Positions 1-8,834 of a DNA stretch of 58,094 bases are shown here, one piece after another. The notes beneath the pieces were generated by a model that ran no database searches, was not told the origin of the DNA, and saw only the letters and a list, made by a program, of their open reading frames with translations. The position numbers and the translations under genes are program-made. Source of the stretch: an uncultured Lachnospiraceae bacterium (lineage in GTDB: Bacteria; Bacillota; Clostridia; Lachnospirales; Lachnospiraceae). The DNA is taken from the NCBI GenBank assembly GCA_947650155.1, contig CANSUS010000019.1, positions 1 through 58,094 of the forward strand, written 5' to 3'. How positions within the stretch are numbered: the first letter of the stretch is position 1; each line of letters opens with the position of its first letter.

Positions 1-1
1 G

Positions 2-52
2 GTTCGTAGAATGATCAAAAAGCAGGAAGAACAGATGAAAGGCTCTAACTAA
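2..52 (+). CDS. C-terminal tail of an unidentified upstream gene
   Basis: An open frame enters from the left edge and ends at TAA 50-52. Its last 16 residues are VRRMIKKQEEQMKGSN, a charged tail. A strong terminator follows 14 bases later, which supports a real gene end. Too little is present to name the product. Confidence 0.55.
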   Translation, partial: VRRMIKKQEEQMKGSN

Positions 53-65
53 TAAGAGTTTTGGG

Positions 66-95
66 ACTGCCGCACTGAGTGCGGCAGTTTTTATA
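66..95 (+). terminator. Rho-independent terminator
   Basis: A perfect 10-bp stem (ACTGCCGCAC at 66-75, loop TGA, mirror arm 79-88) is followed by a T-rich run. It closes the transcription unit entering from the left. Confidence 0.9.
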
Positions 96-256
96 TTTGC
101 AGCTTTAAAGTCCGTTTTTTTGGACAGATAAAGTGATAATTTTCATATAAGCTATTGAAAAAGAAAAACAGCCTTGACGAAAGCGAACAAATGTTTTATT
201 ATATCGATAAGAACGAATGTTCCCTAAAGGCAAAAAAGAAAGGGAGTATAGTGAGT

Positions 257-628
257 ATGAAAAAAAGATTTTCAGAGATTATATTTTTGCTTGTTTGTGT
301 ACTTGTAATCTTTATGAAAAAAACCGTGGTGAGCGTTGCGGATTCCAGGATTCAGGCGGAAAAGGAATTTTACCATAAAATAGAAAGCGAATATTTAAAA
401 GAAACAAGAGAAACTTTAAAGGAATCAGGTTACATTAACAGCGGAGTAAATTTAACAAAGGTCATTGATGAAGAAGGCAGGCGAACCTATACCGTAAGGA
501 TACATAACAGAAGGATTAATGCATTGGAAGAAACGGAAAGAGAAGAACTGTTAGACACACTTAGAGGTATCTGTTTTGCGGATGAGCAATGCGAATTTTA
601 TCATGAGTTTATCACAATTGAAAAATAA
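257..628 (+). CDS. Small single-pass membrane protein, unknown function
   Basis: I do not recognise this 123-residue protein. The N-terminus is basic (MKKRFSE) and runs into a hydrophobic stretch rich in Ile, Leu, Val and Phe, so it is probably an uncleaved anchor or signal sequence. The rest is a charged, probably extracytoplasmic domain of about 95 residues, with Glu/Lys-rich helices and two Cys near the end (GICFADEQC). The frame is open from 155, but the AAGGGAG at 240-246 favours GTG 251 or ATG 257; I chose ATG 257. It follows a terminator and stands alone. Such small exported proteins are common in sporulating Clostridia, but no role can be assigned. Confidence 0.6.
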   Translation: MKKRFSEIIFLLVCVLVIFMKKTVVSVADSRIQAEKEFYHKIESEYLKETRETLKESGYINSGVNLTKVIDEEGRRTYTVRIHNRRINALEETEREELLDTLRGICFADEQCEFYHEFITIEK

Positions 629-843
629 GTAAAGAATGACAGGGAAATGGTTTTGGATTATAATAGGATGGAAACAATACTGAAGAGTGTGAAAAACATG
701 TATTCTTCCGATCATATTATGACATGGGATTGTTTATGCCGCAGACGGCATATTAGAGGGTTGAATAAAAAGGCGTATTCGACCTGTTGATTCAAAGTCC
801 GTTCTAACGGATCTATGCGCGCCGCAACGCGCAGACAGGCATC

Positions 844-1416
844 ATGATGAGAGATCATCCAAAACCACAGGAAATATACCGGCATTGTACAGGAGGAGAG
901 TATCAGATTATTACTCTTGCAAAGCATTTACAGACAGGAGATTCGCTGGTCGTTTATCAGGCGCTGTTTGGGGAGTTTACTGTTTATGCCAGAGAACTTT
1001 CGGAATTTTTAAGCGAGTATTCCAAGGCAGATGAGGAGGAAAGCACAACGGAGAAGCTGTCGAATACAGTACCAAAAGAGCAGACGGCCGGACAGGAACA
1101 GGTAAAAGGAAAAGAAATGATAGAAATAAAGCGTCTGGAAGAAGAAAAAGAGGCACAGACAGAAATAAGCGAAATGCAGACAGAGGAAACGATAAATATA
1201 GATCCGTTGGTAATGGAATTTTTGGATGCGGACAGCTATGAAGAGCGGTTGAATATCCTGGCAGCTCTGCACTGCCGTATCACCGACGAAATGATTAACA
1301 CTATGTCGGTTGCAGTGGATGTAGAAGTGAATGAGGGAGATATCGAAGAACGATATGAAGCATTAAAAAACTGCCTTGTTACTTTGGAGAAGTATGAATG
1401 TAATCGTCTCAGGTGA
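844..1416 (+). CDS. DUF1653 domain protein with C-terminal extension
   Basis: The first 60 or so residues carry the DUF1653 pattern: KPQEIYRH, then YQIITLAKH, then LVVYQALFGEFTVYAREL. DUF1653 is a small beta-rich domain of unknown function, usually about 70 residues long on its own. Here it is followed by a Glu/Lys-rich linker (about residues 60-120) and a predicted helical C-terminal segment of about 70 residues ending at CNRLR. The upstream ribosome binding site is weak; ATG 844 and ATG 847 are equally possible. Just upstream, TGCGCG (816-821) and CGCGCA (828-833) can form a short hairpin. The domain call is firm; the cellular role is unknown. Confidence 0.8.
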   Translation: MMRDHPKPQEIYRHCTGGEYQIITLAKHLQTGDSLVVYQALFGEFTVYARELSEFLSEYSKADEEESTTEKLSNTVPKEQTAGQEQVKGKEMIEIKRLEEEKEAQTEISEMQTEETINIDPLVMEFLDADSYEERLNILAALHCRITDEMINTMSVAVDVEVNEGDIEERYEALKNCLVTLEKYECNRLR

Positions 1417-1426
1417 CCTTCCTATC

Positions 1427-1480
1427 TTAAAATACCATTACTTAAGCCATTTGCGGCCTGATGCCGTAACAGTATTTTAA
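1427..1480 (+). other. Intergenic hairpin between DUF1653 and 5'-nucleotidase genes
   Basis: TTAAAATAC (1427-1435) is perfectly complementary to GTATTTTAA (1472-1480), and TGCGGC / GCCGTA forms an inner stem. No T-run follows, so this is not a standard terminator. It may be an RNA processing site or leader structure; this is inference only. Confidence 0.35.
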
Positions 1481-1536
1481 AAGAAAAAGCATCAGTATAT
1501 CAGGATTCATATTATTTATGAAAGTGGGGAAAGTAT

Positions 1537-2568
1537 ATGGTGTATGGATTAGAAGACAAATTAGTCATCGGGATTTCTTCAGGAGCACTATTTGACCTGA
1601 AAAAAGAAAATGCAATATTTGAAAAAGAAGGGATGGAAAGCTGCCGGAATTATCAAATTGCGCATGAGAACGAGATATTAAAGCCGGGACCAGGATTTGC
1701 ACTTGTAAAAGCTCTGCTTGAACTGAACAAACTGCCTGAAGGAAGAGACAGAGTAGAAGTGATTGTTATGTCAAGGAACAGTCCGGATACGTCTATCAGA
1801 GTATTTAATGCGATAAGGTTTTATAATCTTGCTATTACGAGAGCGGTTTTAGTAAATAATGTATCACTGATACCTTATTTAAAGGCATTGAAAACAGATT
1901 TGTTTTTATCGACCCACGAAGAAGATGTACAGGCGGCAGTGGACTCCGGTATTGCAGCAGGAATTATTTGTGAAAATCCAAATTACAATTATAAAGAGGC
2001 GGCTGAGAGTGATCCGGTTAAAATTGCATTTGATGCGGATGCAGTGATTTTCTCAGATGAGTCAGAATGCATTTTTAAGAGAAGCGGTCTTGCAGCGTTT
2101 GAAGAAAACGAAAGAAAAAATGCAAAACTGCCTTTAATGGAAGGCCCCTTTGCCAGCTTACTTAAAGTGATTTCCAGATTACAAAAGGATTTTCCGCCGG
2201 GGGAGGCGCCAATTCGTACTGCGCTTGTAACTTCGAGATGTGCACCGGCACATGAAAGAGTGATAAGGACATTAAGAGAATGGGATGTCAGGATTGATGA
2301 AGCATTTTTTCTCGGAGGAATAGAAAAAAAAGAAATTTTGAAGGCATTTGGCGCACATATTTTTTTTGATGATCAAAGCAGGCATACGATTCCGGCTTCG
2401 GAAGTAGTATTGTCAGCAAGGGTTCCCACACCGAGAGGGGCGCTTTATCATGAAGAAGAAATAGAAAAATGGGCGGCAGAGCAGTCATTAAGAGGGATAA
2501 AGAGGGAAGAACTGTGGATAAAAGAGCGACAGACGAAAAAACTACAGAATAAGAAAGAAGCAGTATAA
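1537..2568 (+). CDS. 5'-nucleotidase, cytosolic NT5C1-like family
   Basis: The 343-residue protein matches the cytosolic 5'-nucleotidase family (Pfam 5-nucleotidase), enzymes that hydrolyse nucleoside 5'-monophosphates to nucleosides. Recognisable segments are LVIGISSGALFDL at the N-terminus, RVEVIVMSRNSPDTSIRVF, KIAFDADAVIFSDESE (the HAD-like Asp-rich loop), LVTSRCAPAHERVIRTLREW and HIFFDDQSRH near the end. No signal peptide is seen, so it should be cytosolic. Its stop codon TAA 2566-2568 overlaps the start ATG of the SfsA-MutY gene by one base, so the two are very likely translationally coupled. Substrate preference cannot be read from the sequence. Confidence 0.88.
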   Translation: MVYGLEDKLVIGISSGALFDLKKENAIFEKEGMESCRNYQIAHENEILKPGPGFALVKALLELNKLPEGRDRVEVIVMSRNSPDTSIRVFNAIRFYNLAITRAVLVNNVSLIPYLKALKTDLFLSTHEEDVQAAVDSGIAAGIICENPNYNYKEAAESDPVKIAFDADAVIFSDESECIFKRSGLAAFEENERKNAKLPLMEGPFASLLKVISRLQKDFPPGEAPIRTALVTSRCAPAHERVIRTLREWDVRIDEAFFLGGIEKKEILKAFGAHIFFDDQSRHTIPASEVVLSARVPTPRGALYHEEEIEKWAAEQSLRGIKREELWIKERQTKKLQNKKEAV

Positions 2569-4358
2569 TGAAATACAAAAATATAAAGAAAGGGCGCTTT
2601 ATAGAGCGCCCGAATCGTTTTACTGCCTATGCGGAAATCGATGGAAAAAGGGAAAAGGTGCATGTAAAAAATACAGGGCGGTGCAGGGAACTTTTAGTAC
2701 CGGATGCGGAAATCTATCTGGAGAAAAGTATAAATACAAACAGAAGCACGGCATATGACCTGATTACAGTAAAAAAGAAAGACAAATTTGTGAATATGGA
2801 TTCCAATGCACCTAATAAAGCTGTGGAGGAATGGCTTCTTAAGAAGAAAGTGTTTCGGGATTTAAACTGTCTGCGTCCTGAGACAGTTTATCAAAATTCC
2901 CGGTTTGATTTTTATGCAGAATATGGAGAAAAGGAAAATGCACGAAAAGCTTTCATAGAAGTGAAGGGAGTGACATTGGAAGAGGAGCAGTCAGCCAGGT
3001 TTCCGGATGCACCGTCAGAGCGTGCAGTGAAGCATATTGAAGAACTGATGAAAGCAAAAGAGGAAGGGTACGAAGCATATATCATTTTTGTAATACAAAT
3101 GAAAGGCGTGTCGTATTTTGAACCGAATGACAAGACACAGCCTGAATTTGGAAAAGCATTGCGGCGGGCACGGCAGGCAGGAGTGTGCATCAAGGCATAT
3201 GATTGCGTTGTGACAAAAGACAGTATAGAGATTGATGAGGAAATTCCGGTTATACTATCTGCACTGGAAAGAATAAGCGAACCGCTGCTTTCCTGGTATG
3301 ACAGAGGACATAGGGTGCTGCCGTGGAGAGAAGACGGGACAGGATACCATGTCTGGCTTTCAGAGATTATGCTGCAACAGACGAGAGTAGAAGCGGTCAA
3401 GCCATATTATGAAAGATTTCTTAAGATTTTACCGGATATTCCCTCTTTAGCTGGCGCAAACGAAGACGTTCTGTTAAAATTATGGGAGGGACTCGGATAC
3501 TATAACAGAGTCAGAAATATGCAAAAGGCGGCAAAGCTTGTTATGGAGGAATATGACGGAAAACTGCCGGAAGAATATGAAGAGCTTTGTAAACTGCCAG
3601 GTATCGGAAGCTATACGGCAGGGGCAGTATCTTCTATTGCTTATGGAAAAATCTCACCAGCGGTAGATGGAAATGTGCTGCGGGTCGTTTCCAGACTTTG
3701 TATGGAAGAAGCGGATATACTAAATACACAGGTCAGAAAAAAGATAGAGCAGGAACTGCTTGCTGTAATGCCGAAAGACCGGCCGGGAGATTTTAATCAG
3801 GCAATGATGGAACTTGGCGCTTTAGTCTGTATACCAAACGGAATGGCGAAATGCCGGGAATGTCCGCTTGCATTTACCTGCAGGGCATACAAAGAAGACA
3901 GAGTATTGGAATTTCCTGTAAAAAAGAAGAAAAAACCACGAAATATCGAAAAAAAGACAATATTAGTCATTCGGGATGAAAATCGTGTGGCGATCCACAA
4001 AAGGGAAAAGAAAGGTCTTTTAGCCGGATTATATGAATTTCCAATTCTGGAGGGACATAAAACACCGGAGCAGGTCGTTTCCTATTTAAAGGAAATAGGA
4101 ATGCACTCAATATTGATCAGACCGTTGGAAACATCCAAACATATTTTTACACACAAAGAATGGCATATGACGGGTTATGTAATCAGAGTGGACGAGCTCA
4201 TGCCGATAGAGGGGAAGGGTCAGGATCTTTTATTTGTAGAACCAAAGGAGACAGAGGAAAAATATCCAATACCATCGGCATTTGCTGCCTATACGAAGTA
4301 TTTGAATATAAAGCTGGGCAATGACCGGTTTTATCCCGACATCAAAAAGGAAACATGA
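2568..4358 (+). CDS. mutY: SfsA-MutY fusion: SfsA-type nuclease domain joined to A/G-specific adenine glycosylase
   Basis: This 596-residue protein joins two normally separate proteins. Residues 1-230 are SfsA-like (RPNRFTAY, KNTGRCRELL, FDFYAE, EVKGVTLEE, HIEELM), a family with nuclease-like folds. Residues 235-596 are MutY, which removes adenine mispaired with 8-oxoguanine. MutY signs are LPWRE, SEIMLQQTRV with the catalytic Glu, the helix-hairpin-helix LPGIGSYTAGAV, VDGNVLRVVSR with the catalytic Asp, a four-Cys iron-sulfur motif, and a C-terminal Nudix-like 8-oxoG recognition domain. The Cys spacing is C-x7-C-x2-C-x5-C rather than the x6 of E. coli. The reading frame runs through the junction without interruption. 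It overlaps the nucleotidase stop by one base. Confidence 0.92.
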   Translation: MKYKNIKKGRFIERPNRFTAYAEIDGKREKVHVKNTGRCRELLVPDAEIYLEKSINTNRSTAYDLITVKKKDKFVNMDSNAPNKAVEEWLLKKKVFRDLNCLRPETVYQNSRFDFYAEYGEKENARKAFIEVKGVTLEEEQSARFPDAPSERAVKHIEELMKAKEEGYEAYIIFVIQMKGVSYFEPNDKTQPEFGKALRRARQAGVCIKAYDCVVTKDSIEIDEEIPVILSALERISEPLLSWYDRGHRVLPWREDGTGYHVWLSEIMLQQTRVEAVKPYYERFLKILPDIPSLAGANEDVLLKLWEGLGYYNRVRNMQKAAKLVMEEYDGKLPEEYEELCKLPGIGSYTAGAVSSIAYGKISPAVDGNVLRVVSRLCMEEADILNTQVRKKIEQELLAVMPKDRPGDFNQAMMELGALVCIPNGMAKCRECPLAFTCRAYKEDRVLEFPVKKKKKPRNIEKKTILVIRDENRVAIHKREKKGLLAGLYEFPILEGHKTPEQVVSYLKEIGMHSILIRPLETSKHIFTHKEWHMTGYVIRVDELMPIEGKGQDLLFVEPKETEEKYPIPSAFAAYTKYLNIKLGNDRFYPDIKKET

Positions 4359-4371
4359 AAGGAAACGAATC

Positions 4372-5397
4372 ATGAAGTTATTAACAATTACTGTTCCGTG
4401 CTATAATTCGGAAGCTTATATGAAAAATTGTGTGGAATCTTTGCTGAAGGGTGGAGAAGATGTAGAGATTATCATTGTTAATGATGGATCAAAGGATGAT
4501 ACAGCAAAGATTGCCGATGAATATGCAAAGGAATATCCAACTATTATCAAGGCTGTTCATAAGGAAAACGGCGGACATGGTTCAGCAGTAAATGCAGGAA
4601 TAGACAATGCTTCAGGGCTGTTTTTTAAAGTAGTGGACAGTGATGACTGGGTAAAAGAGTCCGCCTATATTAAGATTCTCGATACCTTAAGAGAGATTGT
4701 CGGCGGCGAAAAGAGTCTGGATATGCTGATCAGCAATTTTGTATATGAAAAGGAGGGAGTGAAGCGTAAAAAAGTGATGCGTTATCATCGTACCCTGCCG
4801 GAAAATGAGATTTTTACGTGGAATGATGTCAAACATTTTAAAAAAGGGCAGTATATATTAATGCATTCCGTTATTTTCAGAACCAAATTATTAAAAGACT
4901 GTAATTTGAGGCTTCCGGAGAATACTTTTTATGTAGATAATATTTTTGTGTTTGAGCCTCTTCCCTTTGTAAAAAATATGTATTATCTGGATGTGAATTT
5001 TTATCGTTATTATATTGGGCGTGAGGATCAGTCAGTCAATGAAAGTGTGATGATATCGCGGATTGACCAGCAGATTTTAGTAAATAAGCTAATGATTGAC
5101 TTTTATGTGGCACATAAGCAGATCTTAATGAGTAATCATAAGATGGGAAAATATATGTTCAATTATCTTGAGATCATTACTACGATATCCTCCGTGCTTT
5201 TGATCCGCTCCGGTACAGAGGAAAATCTCGAAAAGAAGAAAGAACTTTGGAAATATATCAAAAACAGTGACAGACTGCTGCATTTTCGCCTGCGTCATGG
5301 CATTATGGGGAACGCTATGAATCTGCATGGAAAAGTAGGCAGAGATATTTCTGTTGCAAGTTATAAAATTTGCCAGAAATTTTTTAATTTTAACTAG
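4372..5397 (+). CDS. Family 2 glycosyltransferase
   Basis: The 341-residue protein begins with the GT-A fold signature LTITVPCYNSEAYMKNCVES, then IIIVNDGSKDDT, NGGHGSAVNAGI and the DxD-type metal site VVDSDDW. These identify a GT2 inverting glycosyltransferase that uses a nucleotide sugar. The C-terminal half has no clear membrane segment, so it is likely cytoplasmic or peripheral. The frame opens at 4321 inside the upstream gene, but ATG 4372 with AAAGGAAA about 10 bases upstream is the better start. Donor and acceptor cannot be predicted; a dTDP-rhamnose gene and a PAP2 protein lie nearby without forming a clear polysaccharide cluster. Confidence 0.87.
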   Translation: MKLLTITVPCYNSEAYMKNCVESLLKGGEDVEIIIVNDGSKDDTAKIADEYAKEYPTIIKAVHKENGGHGSAVNAGIDNASGLFFKVVDSDDWVKESAYIKILDTLREIVGGEKSLDMLISNFVYEKEGVKRKKVMRYHRTLPENEIFTWNDVKHFKKGQYILMHSVIFRTKLLKDCNLRLPENTFYVDNIFVFEPLPFVKNMYYLDVNFYRYYIGREDQSVNESVMISRIDQQILVNKLMIDFYVAHKQILMSNHKMGKYMFNYLEIITTISSVLLIRSGTEENLEKKKELWKYIKNSDRLLHFRLRHGIMGNAMNLHGKVGRDISVASYKICQKFFNFN

Positions 5398-5405
5398 CAT
5401 CGGAC

Positions 5406-5457
5406 TAGTGCGAGAAATACTTCTATAACCGCTATAGGTTAGCGTGCAGAAGTAAAT
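5406..5457 (+). repeat. Degenerate copy of the dispersed hairpin repeat
   Basis: TAGTGCGAGAAATACTTCTA (5406-5425) matches the left arm of the unit at 17217 at 18 of 20 positions. A shortened right arm, AGAAGTAAAT, lies at 5448-5457. Only part of the unit is preserved here. Confidence 0.5.
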
Positions 5458-5467
5458 GAACTGATAA

Positions 5468-5515
5468 AGGCAGATAGAAAATATCTATAGATTATTTTCT
5501 ATCTGCCTGAATTTT
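5468..5515 (+). terminator. Terminator after the glycosyltransferase gene
   Basis: AGGCAGATAGAAAATA (5468-5483) is perfectly complementary to 5493-5508, with a 9-base loop, and is followed by GAATTTTTACTT. This 16-bp stem lies between convergent genes. The T-rich tail is on the plus strand. Confidence 0.75.
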
Positions 5516-5551
5516 TACTTCTATATTATAATGATACAGCCAATAAATCTG

Positions 5552-6226
5552 TTATCCGATCTGTGGATTGGAACTGTTTTCGGATCTGCGTCTGCGCATA
5601 GCAAAGAGTACATCTACATGGTAGACAAGTAAGTACATTACAAGCGCCATAACAATTCCGGTTATTACATCAAATACGGAATGCTGTTTGATAAGCATTG
5701 TTGATAAAATAATGGAAATGCAAAGGAGCAGAGAACCAATGCGAATTCCTTTTTTCGTTTCAAAATGCACACTTTTCGTAATTGCAAAATGGGCGCCAAG
5801 TGAATTATATACATGAATACTCGGCCAAAGATTCGTTGGAGTATCTGTCTGCCACAATGCAGACACCATATGAGTAAAAACATTGTCTCTGGGCATGGTC
5901 TGGAGCCTTAAATCATGACCGTTCGGGAACAAAGTGGAGATAATGAGAAAAACTGTCATTCCCGTAAACAAGAAAGCGCAGGTTTTGTAATAGTCCTGTC
6001 TGTCTTTAAAAAAGAAATAAAGCACTGTAACTGCAACATAAGCAAACCATAGAAAATAAGGAATTACAAATACTTCACAGAATGGAATGTAATCATCCAT
6101 AAAAGTATGAATGACCTGAAAGTCTTTTGTGACAGTTCTTTCTAAATGGGTAAACCAAGCTAAATAAATGATTCCGTATATAATGAGTGGAATCGCATGT
6201 CTGTATTTCTGATAAAAAATTTTCAT
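5552..6226 (-). CDS. PAP2-superfamily membrane phosphatase/phosphotransferase
   Basis: The 224-residue polytopic membrane protein has about five or six hydrophobic segments. The PAP2-type residues are PSIHVYNSLGAH and, near the C-terminus, KQHSVFDVITG. These correspond to the PSxxH and the H-x3-D motifs of lipid phosphate phosphatases. The pattern is closest to the inositolphosphotransferase-like branch, where the SR of SRx5Hx3D is not kept (here LIKQHSVFD). It probably acts on a lipid-linked phosphate at the membrane, but the substrate is unknown. It is transcribed from its own promoter at 6314-6342 and converges on the glycosyltransferase. Confidence 0.85.
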   Translation of the reverse strand: MKIFYQKYRHAIPLIIYGIIYLAWFTHLERTVTKDFQVIHTFMDDYIPFCEVFVIPYFLWFAYVAVTVLYFFFKDRQDYYKTCAFLFTGMTVFLIISTLFPNGHDLRLQTMPRDNVFTHMVSALWQTDTPTNLWPSIHVYNSLGAHFAITKSVHFETKKGIRIGSLLLCISIILSTMLIKQHSVFDVITGIVMALVMYLLVYHVDVLFAMRRRRSENSSNPQIG

Positions 6227-6313
6227 GAGAAGAATCCCGTCCCTTTCCCCTTTGTAATTGTGGAGGTTTAAAATTTGAATTTTTTAATCGCTTTTCTTTC
6301 AATGCTATGCGCT

Positions 6314-6342
6314 ATTTTAGCAGTCTTTTTTTTACACGTCAA
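6314..6342 (-). promoter_or_regulatory. Promoter of the PAP2 gene
   Basis: On the minus strand TTGACG (6342-6337) and TAAAAT (6319-6314) are separated by exactly 17 bases, close to the sigma-A consensus. Confidence 0.7.
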
Positions 6343-6449
6343 TGTATAAAAAGGGCAAAAACATCGAATTAAGAAAAACGTAAGAAAGTTTTCTGGAAAG
6401 TTTTTAGAATTAAAATCAGGAAGAGTGAAAATGTTTTTTCTTTCAGTCT

Positions 6450-6477
6450 TTGATTTTCCACTGTACTGTGCTATAAT
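6450..6477 (+). promoter_or_regulatory. Promoter of glyA
   Basis: TTGATT (6450-6455) and TATAAT (6472-6477) are separated by 16 bases. A GGAGG ribosome binding site follows at 6541-6545. Confidence 0.7.
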
Positions 6478-6549
6478 CAGCACATAGTTTATGCATTATA
6501 ATGCCGCAGAATACGTTATAGTATATGTATATGGCAGAATGGAGGAAAG

Positions 6550-7788
6550 ATGTATTCATTAGACGAGGTTAAAAATGTAGATCCTGAAATTGCAGAGGCG
6601 ATTGAAAAAGAACAGGAAAGACAAAACAGCCATATTGAGCTGATCGCTTCTGAAAACTGGGTGAGCAGGGCGGTTATGGCAGCAATGGGAAGTCCGCTTA
6701 CCAATAAATATGCGGAAGGGTATCCGGGAAAAAGATATTATGGTGGCTGCGACTGTGTGGACGTGGTTGAAAATCTTGCAATTGAGAGAGCAAAAGAGCT
6801 TTTTGGCTGTGACTATGCCAATGTGCAGCCGCATTCAGGCGCGCAGGCTAATTTTGCGGTACAGTTTGCAATATGCCAGCCGGGAGATACCGTTATGGGC
6901 ATGAATCTGGATCACGGCGGACATCTGACACATGGAAGTCCGGTTAATGTTTCCGGAAAATATTTTAAAATAGTTCCTTACGGAGTAAATGCAGAAGGGT
7001 TTATTGACTACGATGAATTACGAAAGACTGCCATAGAAGCAAAGCCTAAGATGATCATTGCAGGTGCGTCTGCTTATGCAAGGACAATAGATTTTAAGAA
7101 GTTCAGAGAGATTGCAGATGAAGTTGGTGCAGTACTTATGGTGGATATGGCGCATATTGCCGGACTTGTGGCGGCGGGACTTCATCCAAGCCCGATCCCT
7201 TATGCAGATGTTGTTACTACGACTACTCATAAGACGCTTCGCGGTCCAAGAGGCGGTCTGATTCTTGCCAATAAAGAAGCGGCTGAGAAGTATAATTTTA
7301 ATAAAGCAGTATTTCCAGGGATACAGGGCGGGCCTCTTATGCATGTTATTGCAGCAAAAGCAGTATGCTTTAAAGAAGCGTTAAGCGATGAATTCAAAAC
7401 ATATCAGAAGGGGATTGTAGATAATGCACAGGCGCTTTGCAAGGCTTTACAGGCGAGAGATATTAAGATTGTTTCTGACGGGACGGACAACCATCTGATG
7501 CTTGTGGATCTGACGCCGTATGGACAGACAGGAAAGGCAGTGGAGAAGCTTTTGGATGCAGCCCACCTTACCTGTAATAAAAATACAATTCCAAACGATC
7601 CTCAGTCTCCGTTTGTAACAAGCGGTATCAGACTCGGTACACCTGCGGTAACCAGCCGTGGCATGAATACGGAGGATATGGAACAGATTGCGGAGGCGAT
7701 TGCGCTGGTCATTAAAGGCGGAGAAGAAAACGTTCCAAAAGCACGGGAAATCGTACAGCGCTTAACAGATAAATATCCGCTCAAATAA
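6550..7788 (+). CDS. glyA: Serine hydroxymethyltransferase
   Basis: GlyA interconverts serine and glycine while moving a one-carbon unit to tetrahydrofolate, using pyridoxal phosphate in the cytosol. The 412-residue length is normal for bacteria. Diagnostic segments are [30 protein letters not shown], the cofactor-proximal [19 protein letters not shown], and [14 protein letters not shown], where Lys228 should bind the cofactor. The C-terminal [16 protein letters not shown] is also typical. GGAGG lies 4 bases before ATG 6550. It is a single-gene unit, with a promoter upstream and a bidirectional terminator downstream. Confidence 0.98.
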   Translation: MYSLDEVKNVDPEIAEAIEKEQERQNSHIELIASENWVSRAVMAAMGSPLTNKYAEGYPGKRYYGGCDCVDVVENLAIERAKELFGCDYANVQPHSGAQANFAVQFAICQPGDTVMGMNLDHGGHLTHGSPVNVSGKYFKIVPYGVNAEGFIDYDELRKTAIEAKPKMIIAGASAYARTIDFKKFREIADEVGAVLMVDMAHIAGLVAAGLHPSPIPYADVVTTTTHKTLRGPRGGLILANKEAAEKYNFNKAVFPGIQGGPLMHVIAAKAVCFKEALSDEFKTYQKGIVDNAQALCKALQARDIKIVSDGTDNHLMLVDLTPYGQTGKAVEKLLDAAHLTCNKNTIPNDPQSPFVTSGIRLGTPAVTSRGMNTEDMEQIAEAIALVIKGGEENVPKAREIVQRLTDKYPLK

Positions 7789-7795
7789 AAAAATA

Positions 7796-7838
7796 CGGAG
7801 AGTTTTCCTTCCTATCAGGAAAACCTCCGCTTTTTTAT
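7796..7838. terminator. Bidirectional terminator between glyA and rfbD
   Basis: The stem pairs CGGAG-AG-TTTTCCT (7796-7809) with AGGAAAA-C-CTCCG (7817-7829), with one small internal mismatch. T-runs are present on both sides when read on either strand, so it can serve both convergent genes. Confidence 0.88.
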
Positions 7839-7852
7839 TTGTGAGACAGTTT

Positions 7853-8695
7853 TCAGAGAGTTTTTATATAGTCCGCAATTGCATCGTGCCAGTCTGCAAA
7901 AGCAAAATCCGTTGTCAGTTTAAACATATAGTTTTCCAGTACAGAGTAGGCCGGACGGGGTGCGGGCGCGCCAAATTCTTCCGTAGTAATCTTTTCCACT
8001 TTTGTATTTTTCCCTGCAAGCCGGAAAATTTCTTCAGCAAATTCAGCCCAGTTACAGCTTCCTTCACAGGTGCCGTGGAAAATACCGTAATTTTCCGTAG
8101 GAAGAAGGTGACAGATTGCTTTTGCAAGTTCGTCTGCACTGGTAGGAGTACCATATTGATCTCCTACAACCCGTACTTTATCATTGGATTCAGAAAGTCT
8201 GAGCATAGTTTTTACAAAATTATTTCCATCTCCATACAGCCATGCAGTACGGATAATAAAATAATTTTTGGCAAAATCCTTTACGAAATTTTCACCGGCA
8301 AGTTTGGTGATTCCATACATTCCCTGCGGATTTGTCCGGTCAAATTCAATAAGCGGTTTGTCTCCAAAACCGTCAAATACATAATCAGTTGAGATGTGTA
8401 TCATTTTGGCGTCCATTTTTGCAGCGGCAATACTTAAATTTCTCGGGCCAATGGCATTGATGCGGTAGGCATTGTCACGATCAGTCTCGCAGGCGTCTAC
8501 GCCTGTGTGTGCGGCACAGTTAATGACAGCGTATGGTTTTATACTACAGACAAGTTCCAGGCACTGATCTATATTTGTAATATCAAGTTCTGCAACGTCT
8601 GTATTAATCAGTTCATATTCACTCTGACTGGCTAACTGCTTATTGAGAGCACGTCCTAACTGTCCATTGCAGCCGGTAATAATAAGTGGTTTCAT
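7853..8695 (-). CDS. rfbD: dTDP-4-dehydrorhamnose reductase
   Basis: The 280-residue short-chain dehydrogenase has the NAD(P)-binding GCNGQLGRAL near the N-terminus, the INCAAHTGVDACE segment, STDYVFDG, and the catalytic YGITKLAGE (Tyr-x3-Lys). It reduces dTDP-4-dehydrorhamnose in the last step of dTDP-L-rhamnose synthesis. ATG 8695 is preferred because GGAGGG sits 6 bases upstream; TTG 8698 is an alternative. The other rml genes (A, B, C) are not in the window, so this copy is solitary. Its own promoter is at 8735-8763. Confidence 0.93.
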   Translation of the reverse strand: MKPLIITGCNGQLGRALNKQLASQSEYELINTDVAELDITNIDQCLELVCSIKPYAVINCAAHTGVDACETDRDNAYRINAIGPRNLSIAAAKMDAKMIHISTDYVFDGFGDKPLIEFDRTNPQGMYGITKLAGENFVKDFAKNYFIIRTAWLYGDGNNFVKTMLRLSESNDKVRVVGDQYGTPTSADELAKAICHLLPTENYGIFHGTCEGSCNWAEFAEEIFRLAGKNTKVEKITTEEFGAPAPRPAYSVLENYMFKLTTDFAFADWHDAIADYIKTL

Positions 8696-8734
8696 CAAAA
8701 TCCCTCCGTCTGATTTTTACATTTGTTTCTTTTA

Positions 8735-8763
8735 ATGATACAACCTTATCAGAATTATTGCAA
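8735..8763 (-). promoter_or_regulatory. Promoter of rfbD
   Basis: On the minus strand TTGCAA (8763-8758) and TATCAT (8740-8735) are 17 bases apart. Confidence 0.6.
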
Positions 8764-8834
8764 ATACTAAAGTAGTCGTGAAGTGTTACAAAAAACTACA
8801 AAGATATTGCGGAAAAATTACAAAAGATAATGAC

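Larger units (their letters stand above)
6227..6549. other. Divergent intergenic region with two promoters
   Basis: These 323 bases between the PAP2 gene and glyA hold one promoter for each direction and no open frame worth calling. The centre is A/T-rich. The glyA leader after the promoter is only about 65 bases, too short for the large riboswitches sometimes found with one-carbon genes. Confidence 0.6.

Noticed and set aside
6478-6549. Possible riboswitch ahead of glyA.
   Set aside because: The leader is only about 65 bases and shows no pattern of a known one-carbon or glycine riboswitch.
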